From Streptomyces antioxidans (lineage in GTDB: Bacteria; Actinomycetota; Actinomycetes; Streptomycetales; Streptomycetaceae), in contig NZ_LAKD02000024.1 of NCBI RefSeq assembly GCF_000968685.2, positions 1-64,000 of the forward strand: a DNA stretch of 64,000 nucleotides. Reading direction: 5' to 3'. Shown here piece by piece: positions 32,572 to 41,033 of the stretch (position 1 is its first letter; each line of letters starts with the position of its first letter). The notes beneath the pieces are model-generated. The model had not been told where the DNA came from. It worked only from the letters and a program-made list of their open reading frames with translations, and searched no databases. Position numbers and translations under genes: made by a program.

Positions 32572-32590
32572 GGCCGCCTACCCTACGGGT

Positions 32591-32650
32591 CCCCTTCCCG
32601 CGGCATCGGTATGGGGCTCCGCCGCGTGACAGGGGCGGGCAGGGGGAAGA
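32591..32650 (-). repeat. Diverged copy of the intergenic repeat, inverted
   Basis: On the minus strand this gap reads GGAGCCCCATACCGATGCC then GGGAAGGGG, a diverged form of the repeat at 1-30 and 3306-3340. It lies downstream of the sialidase stop codon, where it may also act as the terminator region. Confidence 0.4.
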
Positions 32651-32664
32651 CCCGCCGGACATCC

Positions 32665-34638
32665 CTAACCGTGGGATGACCGCACATGGTCGAGGGGGAG
32701 GCGGACGAGGGCGCCGGAGCGGGGGCCGTCGAGTGGGGCGTTGAACTCGCGGACACGGCGCAGTTCGGTGTCGGACAGGGCGCGGGCGTACAGGCGGAAC
32801 TCATCGAGATCGCCCGTCATGCGGGAGCGGTTGTCCACGGCCTGGCCGAGGTGGAGTCCGAAGGGCGCGCCGCGGCTCACGGTGCCCGGGGCGTCGGGGG
32901 CGGTGACCGCGGTGCCGCCGTCCACGGTGAGGGAGAGCCGTCCGCCGCCGCGGACCAGGGCGAGGTGGTGCCACTGCCCGTCGTTGTACGCGGCGTTGGT
33001 GGACACCGAGGCGCTGGTGAAGGTGGCGAAGCCGTTGACCGTGGTCATCAGCGCCCGGATCCGGTTGCTCTCGGGCTCACCCCGCAGCCAGACCTGCGGC
33101 TGCTTCTCGCCGATGCCGCCCATCCACAGGAACGGATGCTGCCCGGAGGCGGCCGAGTAGCGGAACCACAGGCTCACGGTGAAGTCGCGGGTGCCCAGCG
33201 GCAGGACGTTACGGTACGGGACCCGTACCGCGTCGTCCGTGCCGTCGAAGGACAGCGCGTCGCCGAACCGGCCGTCGTCACGGCCCGCCGCACCGCCGAG
33301 CACGGTCGCCGACCGGGCGCCGGGCGCGCGGTCGTCGGTGGTGGGGGAGGGCGGCTGACGGGAGCCCAGCCACGCCTCGGTGAAGCGGGCGAAGCGGATC
33401 TCGTCGCGGGCGTCCACCGCACCGCCCTCGTACAGCAGCCCCACCGTGTCACGGGAGATCGCGGCCATGTCGGAGTAGCCGGACCAGTCGGTGGTGATGA
33501 CCTTGCCGCGGTCCACACCGTCCCAGGTGCGGGCCTCGTCCCAGGAGGAGCGGACCATCATGGTACGGCGGCGGTCGGGGTCGGCGGGGGCGGAGAAGAG
33601 CAGCCTGCTGTAGCCGTCGCGGGCCGGGTCGCGCAGCCGCAGGACCGAGCCCTGCACCTGGGGGGTGGGCAGATCGGGGATGGCGCGGAAGGGCGCGGTG
33701 AAGCTCTGGCCGCCGTCCCGGCTGATGGCGTAGTCGCGGTGGCCGAGATCGGTGCCGTCCTGCTCCCGGGCGTTGACGTAGATCGAGCCGTCGGCTCGCT
33801 CCACCAGCGTCATCTCGGACGGCTTCTGGCGGAAGGTGCCGTCCGCCGCGATCGGGTAGCTGTCCACCGCGCCGATGCGCCAGCGGTTGCCGCCGTCGTC
33901 GCTGTAGGCGAGCGCGGCGTGGTTGTCGGTGACGCGGCCGCCGCTGAAGCTCTCGGCGTTGAGGGTGAAGACCAGGCGGCCCTTGTGGCGTCCGCGCTGG
34001 AGCTGGATGCCGTGGACGGGTCCGGTGGCGTACCAGGAGTTCCACTGGTCGGGCATCAGCGAGGAGGTCAGATCGCGCGGCGCGGACCAGGTGGCGCCGT
34101 TGTCATCGCTGTACTGCAGGTGCGGGGAGCGGTCACAGGGGACGTCACAGCCCTGGGCGTCATCGCGGCCGGTGTTGTAGGTGCTGGCGAGCACGATGCG
34201 GCCGGTGCGCTGGTCCACGATGGGCGCGGGGTTGCCGTGGGTGTCACCGCCGCCGTCATTGACCACCTGGAGCGGGCCCCAGGTGCGGCCGCCGTCGGTG
34301 GAGCGCTTGAGGACCAGGTCGATGTCCCCGGCGTCACCGCAGTTGTCCACCCGGCCCTCGGCGAAGGCGAGCAGGGTGCCGTCCTTGGCCTTGACGACCG
34401 CCGGGATCCGGAAGCAGGAGTAGCCCTGCTCCTGGGCGGACTTGAAGAGGACCTGTTGCTCGAAGCCGGAGTCGGCGCGGGCCGCGGACGCGGAGGAATC
34501 CGTGTCCGCGGCCCGAACCGGAAGCGGGGTAAGGGCCAGCGCCGCGGCGGTGAGGAGCACGGCGGCGCGGCGCCGCCACGGTCTGGTACGGGGGCGGGGT
34601 GGTCTGGTGCGGGGATGTGTGCGGAGAACTGACGCCAT
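32665..34638 (-). CDS. Secreted exo-alpha-sialidase with C-terminal LamG domain
   Basis: About 657 residues. An Arg-rich signal peptide (RRRAAVLLTAAALALTPLPVRAA) is followed by a six-bladed propeller sialidase: SCFRIPAVVKAKDGTLLAFAEGR (RIP motif, arginine-triad Arg), Asp boxes STDGGRTW, SDDNGATW, SDDGGNRW and SRDGGQSF, and GLLYEGGAVDARDEIRFARF (Glu/Tyr region). From ~455 a LamG/concanavalin-like domain (FGDALSFDGTDDAVRVP ... FTVSLWFRYS ... MTGDLDEFRLYARALSDTEL) probably binds glycans. It releases terminal sialic acid outside the cell. The start is the ATG at 34638 or GTG at 34644. No sialic-acid catabolic or uptake genes are adjacent. Confidence 0.93.
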   Translation of the reverse strand: MASVLRTHPRTRPPRPRTRPWRRRAAVLLTAAALALTPLPVRAADTDSSASAARADSGFEQQVLFKSAQEQGYSCFRIPAVVKAKDGTLLAFAEGRVDNCGDAGDIDLVLKRSTDGGRTWGPLQVVNDGGGDTHGNPAPIVDQRTGRIVLASTYNTGRDDAQGCDVPCDRSPHLQYSDDNGATWSAPRDLTSSLMPDQWNSWYATGPVHGIQLQRGRHKGRLVFTLNAESFSGGRVTDNHAALAYSDDGGNRWRIGAVDSYPIAADGTFRQKPSEMTLVERADGSIYVNAREQDGTDLGHRDYAISRDGGQSFTAPFRAIPDLPTPQVQGSVLRLRDPARDGYSRLLFSAPADPDRRRTMMVRSSWDEARTWDGVDRGKVITTDWSGYSDMAAISRDTVGLLYEGGAVDARDEIRFARFTEAWLGSRQPPSPTTDDRAPGARSATVLGGAAGRDDGRFGDALSFDGTDDAVRVPYRNVLPLGTRDFTVSLWFRYSAASGQHPFLWMGGIGEKQPQVWLRGEPESNRIRALMTTVNGFATFTSASVSTNAAYNDGQWHHLALVRGGGRLSLTVDGGTAVTAPDAPGTVSRGAPFGLHLGQAVDNRSRMTGDLDEFRLYARALSDTELRRVREFNAPLDGPRSGALVRLPLDHVRSSHG

Positions 34639-34741
34639 GGTCACGGCCTGCCCTTCAGACTGCCTCGTTGAGGCACCGGCATCTGGATGTGTCGGGACCG
34701 TCGGACATCACGCCATGAGGCACCATGCCGTCAGGACATCA

Positions 34742-34756
34742 AGACATCCCATGTCT
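34742..34756. promoter_or_regulatory. Inverted repeat upstream of the sialidase gene
   Basis: AGACAT-CCC-ATGTCT is a perfect 15-bp inverted repeat about 100 nt upstream of the sialidase start. The related octamer GGACATCA occurs at 34703-34710 and 34734-34741, so the promoter region carries a cluster of GACAT half-sites. The regulator is not encoded in an obvious place; the adjacent MerR gene is one candidate. Confidence 0.5.
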
Positions 34757-34901
34757 CACACATAACTGCGGCTGAAAGTGTCTCCTCCGGTGGTCCCCCT
34801 GGACAAGGATCGTGCGTCATATCCTCGTGCGGCCGGGCCAGTTGAGGTGGGGACGCGGCGCGAGGGGACGGTGCCCGCCCCCGGGTGAGGCCCCGCCTCG
34901 G

Positions 34902-35264
34902 TCAGCTCAGGGCGCTCTGACCCGCGGTGATGACCCGGTCCAACAGCGAGCGGGACAGCTCGAGATCCTCGATGGCCGAGGTCATCCGGTCCCGCTCGGC
35001 GCGCAGTTCGCCCAGCAGGTCCGGGCAGGTGGGCACAAGGTGCTCACCGTCGTCACGGAGACAGGGCAGGACCTGGGAGATGGTCGCCGTCGACAGCCCG
35101 GCGGCCAGCAGCGCGCGGATGCGCCGCACCACCGCCACATCGGACGCCCGGTAGGTGCGATAGCCGCTGGGCAGCCGCTCGGGCCGGAGCAGGCCCTGCT
35201 GTTCGTAGTAGCGCAGCAGCCGTTCGCTCACCCCGGTGCGGCGGGACAGCTCGCCGATCCGCAT
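34902..35264 (-). CDS. MerR-family transcriptional regulator
   Basis: 120 residues from the ATG at 35264, preceded by GAGGAGGGG. MRIGELSRRTGVSERLLRYYEQQGLLRPERLPSGYRTYRASDVAVVRRIRALLAAGLSTATISQVLPCL is the standard MerR winged helix plus dimer-helix start. The short effector region (CLRDDGEHLVPTCPDLLGELRAERDRM) has two Cys too far apart for a classical metal loop, so an organic ligand is more likely. It lies about 260 nt downstream of the sialidase promoter on the same strand and is probably separate from it. Confidence 0.92.
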   Translation of the reverse strand: MRIGELSRRTGVSERLLRYYEQQGLLRPERLPSGYRTYRASDVAVVRRIRALLAAGLSTATISQVLPCLRDDGEHLVPTCPDLLGELRAERDRMTSAIEDLELSRSLLDRVITAGQSALS

Positions 35265-35474
35265 GGTCCCCTCCTCGCGACCGCAACCCACCGAACCCTC
35301 CAACGGCTGTCAGAGTTTACGGGCTGCGGGCTTCGGCCGGGTGCTCCGGGTGCTCGGGGCCGGCCAGGCTGGGCCGACGGGCTGCCGGGCCGGAGGGCCC
35401 GGTGGGGACCGGCCGACGCAGGGGGCGCTCCCCGTCGGCCGGCCCGCCAACCCGTGCAGCGGGCGGACCGCTCC

Positions 35475-36341
35475 TCAGGCCCCGCCAACCGCTGTCCGCA
35501 GGGCGAGCCGCTGCTCGCCCGCGTACACGTTCATCGAGGTGCCGCGGAGGAAGCCGACCAGGGTCAGCCCCGTCTCCGCCGCCAGGTCCACCGCCAGCGA
35601 GGAGGGCGCCGACACCGCCGCCAGGACCGGGATCCCCGCCATCACGGCCTTCTGCGCCAGCTCGAAGGAGGCGCGCCCGGAGACCATCAGCACCGACCCC
35701 GAGAGCGGCAGCAGGCCCTGCTGGAGCGCCCGCCCCACCAGCTTGTCCACCGCGTTGTGCCGCCCCACGTCCTCCCGCAGGTCCAGCAGCTCACCGTCCG
35801 GGGTGAACAGCGCCGCCGCGTGCAGACCGCCGGTCCGGTCGAAGACGCGCTGCGCCGCGCGGAGCCGGTCCGGGAGCGCGGAGAGCGTCCCCGGCTCGAT
35901 CCGGACGGCGGGGCCCCCGGCGTCCCCGGGGCCGTCCGCCAGCGGCCAGCGGGCCGTCGTCCGCACCGCGTCCAGGCTGGCCTTGCCGCACAGACCGCAG
36001 GACGAGGTGGTGTAGACATTGCGCTCGAGGGTGATGTCAGGGACCGGCACGCCCGGGGCCAGGGTCACATCCACCACGTTGTAGGTGTTGGAACCGTCCT
36101 GGGTGGCGCCCGCGCAGTAGACGATGTTCGCCAGCTCGTCCGCGCGCCCGAGGACGCCCTCGCTCACCAGGAACCCGGCGGCGAGGGCGAAGTCGTCGCC
36201 CGGAGTGCGCATGGTGATCGCCAGTGGCTTGCCGTTCAGCCGGATCTCCAGCGGCTCCTCCGCCACGAGGGTGTCCGGCCGGGTGCTGACCGCCCCGTCC
36301 CGGATGCGGATGACGCGGCGTCGCTCGGTGACCCGTCCCAT
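35475..36341 (-). CDS. fdhD: Formate dehydrogenase accessory sulfurtransferase FdhD
   Basis: About 288 residues from the ATG at 36341, 5 nt after the stop of the upstream gene. It transfers sulfur from IscS-type persulfide to the molybdenum cofactor of formate dehydrogenase, without which the enzyme is inactive. Markers: EEPLEIRLNGKPLAITMRTPGDDFALAAGFLVSEG, the CxxC loop TTSSCGLCGKASLD, and LREDVGRHNAVDKLVGRAL ... SGRASFELAQKAVMAGIPVLAAVSAPSSLAV. It is the last gene of the formate dehydrogenase operon, so enzyme and maturation factor are co-produced. Confidence 0.95.
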   Translation of the reverse strand: MGRVTERRRVIRIRDGAVSTRPDTLVAEEPLEIRLNGKPLAITMRTPGDDFALAAGFLVSEGVLGRADELANIVYCAGATQDGSNTYNVVDVTLAPGVPVPDITLERNVYTTSSCGLCGKASLDAVRTTARWPLADGPGDAGGPAVRIEPGTLSALPDRLRAAQRVFDRTGGLHAAALFTPDGELLDLREDVGRHNAVDKLVGRALQQGLLPLSGSVLMVSGRASFELAQKAVMAGIPVLAAVSAPSSLAVDLAAETGLTLVGFLRGTSMNVYAGEQRLALRTAVGGA

Positions 36342-36346
36342 GTCGA

Positions 36347-37219
36347 TCAGTCCCGGTTCTGTGCGTGGTTCTGTACGTGCTGGTAGCCGAAGCGGCCCTT
36401 GATGCACAGGTTCCCGTGGGTCACGGGATTGTCGTGCGGCGAGGTGACCTTCACGATCTCATTGTCCTGCACATGGAGGGTGAGATTGCAGCCCACACCA
36501 CAGTAGGCGCACACCGTGGTGGTCTCCGTCTGCGCCGTCTCGTCCCACGTCCCCGCCTCCCGCATGTCGAACTCCGTCTTGAAGCTCAGCGCGCCGGTCG
36601 GACACACCTCGATGCAGTTGCCGCAGTAGACGCACGCGGAGTCGGTGAGGGGCGCGTCGTGCTCGGTGGAGATCCGGGCGTCGAAGCCGCGGCCCGCGAC
36701 CGCGATCGCGAAGGTGTTCTGCCACTGCTCGCCACAGGCGTCCACGCACTTGTAGCAGAGGATGCACTTGTCGTAGTCGCGGACGTACAGGTCGTTGTCG
36801 ACCTTGGGCTCCTCGGCCACCCGGGCGGCGTCCGCGCCGAAGCGGTCCGGCTCGGCCCCGTACTCCTCGATCCACTCGGCGGCACGCGGGGTCGTGGACA
36901 GATCGGTCGAGGAGGCCAGCAGCTCCAGGACGACCTTACGGCTGTGCCGGGCCCGCTCGGTGTCCGTGCGCACCTCCATGCCCTGCTCCACCCGTCGGGA
37001 GCAGGCGGGGGCGAGGGTGCGGGCGCCCTCGACCTCCACCACACACACCCGGCAGGCGTTCTTCGGGGTGAGGGTGTCGCCCTGGCACAGGGTCGGGACG
37101 TCCTTGCCCGCGGCGCGGCACGCGTCCAGCAGGGTGCTGCCCTCCGGGGCGCGGACCGGCTCGCCGTCCAGCGTGAGGTCGACCAGTCGGCGCGGGGGTC
37201 GCAGCGGTATCGCGGTCAC
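36347..37219 (-). CDS. Formate dehydrogenase alpha subunit, N-terminal iron-sulfur part
   Basis: About 290 residues from GTG at 37219, overlapping the upstream stop (GTGA). It holds a [2Fe-2S] ferredoxin-like domain (DACRAAGKDVPTLCQG ... KNACRVCVVEV), a His-Cys segment, two [4Fe-4S] blocks (CILCYKCVDACGE and CVYCGNCIEVCP), and the first iron-sulfur domain of the molybdopterin oxidoreductase fold (CAYCGVGCNLTL ... HGNLCIKGRFGYQHV), then stops. In ordinary NAD-linked FdhA this continues directly into the catalytic domain, which here is a separate gene at 39057-41006. It probably carries electrons from the Mo site to the NuoEF-like subunit. Confidence 0.9.
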   Translation of the reverse strand: MTAIPLRPPRRLVDLTLDGEPVRAPEGSTLLDACRAAGKDVPTLCQGDTLTPKNACRVCVVEVEGARTLAPACSRRVEQGMEVRTDTERARHSRKVVLELLASSTDLSTTPRAAEWIEEYGAEPDRFGADAARVAEEPKVDNDLYVRDYDKCILCYKCVDACGEQWQNTFAIAVAGRGFDARISTEHDAPLTDSACVYCGNCIEVCPTGALSFKTEFDMREAGTWDETAQTETTTVCAYCGVGCNLTLHVQDNEIVKVTSPHDNPVTHGNLCIKGRFGYQHVQNHAQNRD

Positions 37220-39054
37220 TTGAAGGCTCCCAGGCGGTCGATGGCGGACTCCACGGCGTTCCAGGCGGTCTGGCCCAGACCGCAGATCGAGGCGTCCCGC
37301 ATGGCCCGGCCGACCTCGCGCAGCAGCGCGATGTCCCCGGCCGCGGCGGCGCCCGTACGGTCCTTGAGCCGGTGCAGCGCCTCCTCCTGCCGTACGGTGC
37401 CCACCCGGCAGGGGACGCACTGGCCGCAGGACTCGTCGCGGAAGAACTCCGCGATGCGCAGCAGGACGCGCGGCAGCTCGACGCTCTCGTCCAGCACCAG
37501 CACCACCCCCGAGCCGAGCGTGGTGCCCGCGGCGCGCGTGCCCTCGAAGGTCAGCGGCACATCCAGCTCGTCGGGGCGCACGAAGCCGCCCGCCGCGCCG
37601 CCGAGCAGCACCGCGCGCAGGGTCTCGGGCGGCCCCGCGAGCTCCAGCAGCTCCCGCAGCGTCGCCCCGAACGGCAGCTCGTAGACGCCGGGCCTGGCGA
37701 CCGTGCCGGAGACGCAGAACAGCTTGGTGCCGGTGGAGGTGTCGGTGCCGGTACGCGCATACGCCTGGGCGCCGTCGATCAGGATCGGCAACACATTGAC
37801 CAGGGTCTCCACGTTGTTGACCGCGGTCGGCTTGCCGAACAGCCCCTTCTCGACCGGGAAGGGCGGCTTGCTGCGCGGTTCCCCGCGCCGCCCCTCGATC
37901 GAGTTGAAGATCGCTGTCTCCTCGCCGCAGATGTACGCGCCCGCGCCGCGCCGGATCTCGATGTCGAACGCGAACCCCTGGCCCATGACGTCCTCACCGA
38001 GGAGGCCACGGGCCCGGGCCCGGTCGATGGCGGTGCGCAGCCGGTGCAGCGCCCGGGGGTACTCGCCGCGCAGATACAGATACCCGCGGTGGGCCCCGGT
38101 GGCGTAGCCCGCGACCGTCATGGCCTCGATGAGCGCGTAGGGATCGCCCTCCATCAGGACCCGGTCCTTGAAGGTGCCCGGTTCGCTCTCATCGGCGTTG
38201 CAGACCAGGTAGTGCGGGTGGTCGGGCTGCTGGGCGGTGGCCGACCACTTCCGCCCGGTCGGGAACGCGGCCCCGCCCCGCCCGACCAGACCGGCCTCGG
38301 TCACCTCCCGGATCACCCCGGCGGGCCCGAGCGCGAACGCCCGCCGCAGCGCCGCGTATCCGCCGTGGGCGCGGTAGTCGTCCAGCGACCCCGGGTCCAC
38401 CACCCCGACCCGGCGCAGCAGCACCAGGCCCTCGGCGCCGGTCTGGGGGACCGCGGCCACCGCGGGCGGCTCGGCCGCCGCCTCGTGCGGCGCCGACGCC
38501 GCGTCGGCCACCGCCCCGGCGGTGGCGGGGGCGACCACCGCGGTCTGCGGGGTCTCGCCCGCGCGGATCGCCAGGGCCGCCGGGGCGCGCTCGCACAGGC
38601 CCAGGCACGGGCTGGGCTGCCAGACGGCCCCGGACCCGGCCGAGCCCGCGGGGCCCACGGCCCGTTCGAGCTGCGCGCACACCTCGGCGGAGCCCCGGGC
38701 CGCGCACGCCAGATCCGTACAGACGTGGACGACGGTCGCCGGACGGGGTTTCACCGCGAACATCGCGTAGAAGGTCGCCACCCCGTAGCCCTCCGCCGGG
38801 GGGACCGTCAGCCGGCGGCAGAGATAGTCCAGGCCGCCCTCGCTGATCCAGCCCACCCGGTCGTTGAGGGCGTGCAGCCCGGGCAACAGCAGATCGCGCC
38901 GCTCCCGTGCCTCCCGGCCGCCACGCGCCCAGCGCAGATCCGCGTCCGTACGGTCGTCCGCGCCCTCCCAGGCGGACCCGGGCGGGCCGAGCAGCGCGTC
39001 GACCGCCGTCCGCTCCTCGTCCGTGGGCTTGCTGTCACCGAACCGCAGATCCAC
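37216..39054 (-). CDS. NAD-dependent formate dehydrogenase NuoE-NuoF-like fusion subunit
   Basis: About 612 residues from GTG at 39054; AAGGAG lies 6 nt upstream. Residues ~1-170 are NuoE-like (thioredoxin-fold [2Fe-2S]: VHVCTDLACAARG and QPSPCLGLCERAP). An Ala/Pro linker leads to a NuoF-like part: FMN/NADH site LVGRGGAAFPTGRKW, NADESEPGTFKDR, RRGAGAYICGEETA, and the [4Fe-4S] motif ESCGQCVPCRVGT. It passes electrons from the formate-oxidising subunits to NAD+. The longer in-frame upstream sequence is antisense-like and was rejected. It lies between the two pieces of the alpha subunit and overlaps the N-terminal piece by 4 nt. Confidence 0.92.
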   Translation of the reverse strand: MDLRFGDSKPTDEERTAVDALLGPPGSAWEGADDRTDADLRWARGGREARERRDLLLPGLHALNDRVGWISEGGLDYLCRRLTVPPAEGYGVATFYAMFAVKPRPATVVHVCTDLACAARGSAEVCAQLERAVGPAGSAGSGAVWQPSPCLGLCERAPAALAIRAGETPQTAVVAPATAGAVADAASAPHEAAAEPPAVAAVPQTGAEGLVLLRRVGVVDPGSLDDYRAHGGYAALRRAFALGPAGVIREVTEAGLVGRGGAAFPTGRKWSATAQQPDHPHYLVCNADESEPGTFKDRVLMEGDPYALIEAMTVAGYATGAHRGYLYLRGEYPRALHRLRTAIDRARARGLLGEDVMGQGFAFDIEIRRGAGAYICGEETAIFNSIEGRRGEPRSKPPFPVEKGLFGKPTAVNNVETLVNVLPILIDGAQAYARTGTDTSTGTKLFCVSGTVARPGVYELPFGATLRELLELAGPPETLRAVLLGGAAGGFVRPDELDVPLTFEGTRAAGTTLGSGVVLVLDESVELPRVLLRIAEFFRDESCGQCVPCRVGTVRQEEALHRLKDRTGAAAAGDIALLREVGRAMRDASICGLGQTAWNAVESAIDRLGAFK

Positions 39055-39056
39055 GA

Positions 39057-41006
39057 TCAGCTCCTTACGGCGGTCACGGGAATCTTCTCGACCCTTATGG
39101 CCGACGCCTTGAACTCCGCCGTCCCCGCGATGGGGCAGTTCGCCTCGATCGTCAGGGAGTTGGTGTCCACCTCGTCGGGGAAGTGCATGGTCATGAAGGC
39201 GAGCCCCGGCCGCAGCCCGGGGTCGATCCACACCGGCGCCACCACCGAACCGCGCCGCGAGGTGACCCGCACCCGCTCCTCGGCCTCCACCCGGTAGCGG
39301 GCCGCGTCCTCCGGGCACAGCTCGATGTACTCGCCGCGCCGCAGCGGAGAGGCGAAACCGCCGCTCTGCACCCCGGTGTTGTACGAGTCCAGGCGCCGCC
39401 CCGTGGTGAGCCGGATCGGGAAGGCGTCATCGGTCAGATCGACCGGCGGATCGTGCTTCACCGGCCCGAAGGGGGCGAGCGGGCCGCGCTGCGCGGGATC
39501 GCTCTCCCAGAGGCGGCCGTGCAGATAGGTGGGCTCGAGACGGTCGGTGCTGGGGCAGGGCCACTGGATGCCCTGGTGCTCCTCCAGCCGCTCGTAGGTC
39601 ATGCCGAAGTGGTCCGGGGAGACGTCGCGCAGCTCGTTCCAGACCTCCTCCGCGCCCTCGAACTTCCAGTCGTGGCCCAGCCGCCGCGCCAGCTCGCAGA
39701 TGATGTCGATGTCCTCGCGCGCCTCGCCCGGCGGCTCCACGGCCTTGCGCACCCGCTGGACGCGCCGCTCGCTGTTGGTGGTGGTGCCCTCCGTCTCGCA
39801 CCAGCCGGCGGTCGCCGGGAGCACCACATCGGCCAGCTCGGCGGTCTTGGTGAGGAAGATGTCCTGCACCACCAGGTGCTCCAGCGACTCCAGCCGCCGG
39901 ACGGCCTGTTCGGTGTCGGCCTCGGACTGGGCCGGGTTCTCGCCGACGCAGTAGACGGCGCGCAGTGCGCCCGCCTCCATGGCCTCGAACATCTCGGTGA
40001 GGTTCAGCCCGTAGCGCGGCTGGATGACCACGTCCCAGGCGCGCTCGAACTTGGAGCGGACGGGCGGGTCCAGGATGTCCTGGAAGCCGGGCAGCCGGTT
40101 GGGGATGGCGCCCATGTCGCCGCCGCCCTGCACGTTGTTCTGGCCGCGCAGCGGCTGGAGTCCGCTGCCGTACCGGCCGACGTGGCCGGTCAGCAGGGAG
40201 AGGTTGATCAGCGCCCGGACGTTGTCGGTGCCGTTGTGGTGTTCGGTGATACCGAGCGTCCAGCACAGCTGGGCGCGCTCGGCGGTGGCGTAGGCGTGCG
40301 CGAGGTCGCGGATGGCGTCCGCGGGGACGCCGGTGACCTTCTCGGCGACGCCCAGCGTCCAGGGCTCCACATGGGCCGCGTACTCCTCGAAGCCGGTGGT
40401 CGCGCGCTCGATGAAGGCCCGGTTGGCGAGTCCCGCGTGGATGATCTCGCGGCCCACGGCGTGGGCGAGCGGGATGTCGGTGCCCACGTTGAGCCCCAGC
40501 CAGCTCTCGGCCCATTCGGCGGTCGAGGTGCGGCGCGGATCGACGGCGTACATCCGGGCGCCGTTGCGGATGCCCTTGAGGACGTGGTGGAAGAAGATCG
40601 GGTGCGCGAAGCGGGCGTTGGAGCCCCACATCACGATGAGGTCGGTGTCCTCGACCTCCCCGTACGACGAGGTGCCGCCGCCGGAGCCGAAGACGGCGGA
40701 CAGCCCGGCCACGCTGGGCGCGTGGCAGGTGCGGTTGCAGGAGTCGACGTTGTTGGTGCCGATCACCACCCGGGTGAACTTCTGGGCCACGTAGTTCATC
40801 TCGTTGGTGGCGCGGGCGCAGGAGAACATGCCGAACGCGTCGGGCCCGTGGGCCGCCGTCACGGCCCGGAACCCGGCGGCGGCCCGGCTGAGCGCCTCGT
40901 CCCAGGAGGCACGGCGGAGCTCTCCGCTCACCGAGTCCCGCACCAGGGGGTGGGTGAGCCGCGGGTAGTGCTTCTGCTGTCGGTTGCGCTGGCGGTTACG
41001 GGCCAC
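39057..41006 (-). CDS. Formate dehydrogenase alpha subunit, catalytic molybdopterin part
   Basis: 649 residues from GTG at 41006 with AAGGAG upstream. It begins just after where the N-terminal iron-sulfur domain would end (KHYPRLTHPLVRDSVSGELRRASWDEAL) and contains the molybdopterin-binding domains, catalytic NNVDSCNRTCHAPSVAGLSAVFG with Cys (TGC codon) where selenocysteine sits in Sec-type enzymes, GLGITEHHNGTD-like block WTLGITEHHNGTDNVRALINLSLLTGHVGR, and a C-terminal molydopterin dinucleotide-binding domain (FPIRLTTGRRLDSYNTGVQ). It oxidises formate to CO2. The break is a clean gene split with its own signals, not a frameshift. Confidence 0.92.
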   Translation of the reverse strand: MARNRQRNRQQKHYPRLTHPLVRDSVSGELRRASWDEALSRAAAGFRAVTAAHGPDAFGMFSCARATNEMNYVAQKFTRVVIGTNNVDSCNRTCHAPSVAGLSAVFGSGGGTSSYGEVEDTDLIVMWGSNARFAHPIFFHHVLKGIRNGARMYAVDPRRTSTAEWAESWLGLNVGTDIPLAHAVGREIIHAGLANRAFIERATTGFEEYAAHVEPWTLGVAEKVTGVPADAIRDLAHAYATAERAQLCWTLGITEHHNGTDNVRALINLSLLTGHVGRYGSGLQPLRGQNNVQGGGDMGAIPNRLPGFQDILDPPVRSKFERAWDVVIQPRYGLNLTEMFEAMEAGALRAVYCVGENPAQSEADTEQAVRRLESLEHLVVQDIFLTKTAELADVVLPATAGWCETEGTTTNSERRVQRVRKAVEPPGEAREDIDIICELARRLGHDWKFEGAEEVWNELRDVSPDHFGMTYERLEEHQGIQWPCPSTDRLEPTYLHGRLWESDPAQRGPLAPFGPVKHDPPVDLTDDAFPIRLTTGRRLDSYNTGVQSGGFASPLRRGEYIELCPEDAARYRVEAEERVRVTSRRGSVVAPVWIDPGLRPGLAFMTMHFPDEVDTNSLTIEANCPIAGTAEFKASAIRVEKIPVTAVRS

Positions 41007-41033
41007 GACGGGCTCCTTACGGCGGTCACGCCG

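Noticed and set aside
40725..40750. Selenocysteine (in-frame TGA) at the formate dehydrogenase active site
   Set aside because: The codon at the catalytic position reads TGC (Cys) on the minus strand; no in-frame TGA is needed.
36347..41006. Frameshift or assembly error as the cause of the split FDH alpha subunit
   Set aside because: A whole gene lies between the two pieces, each has a ribosome-binding site or coupled start, and each ends at a domain border.
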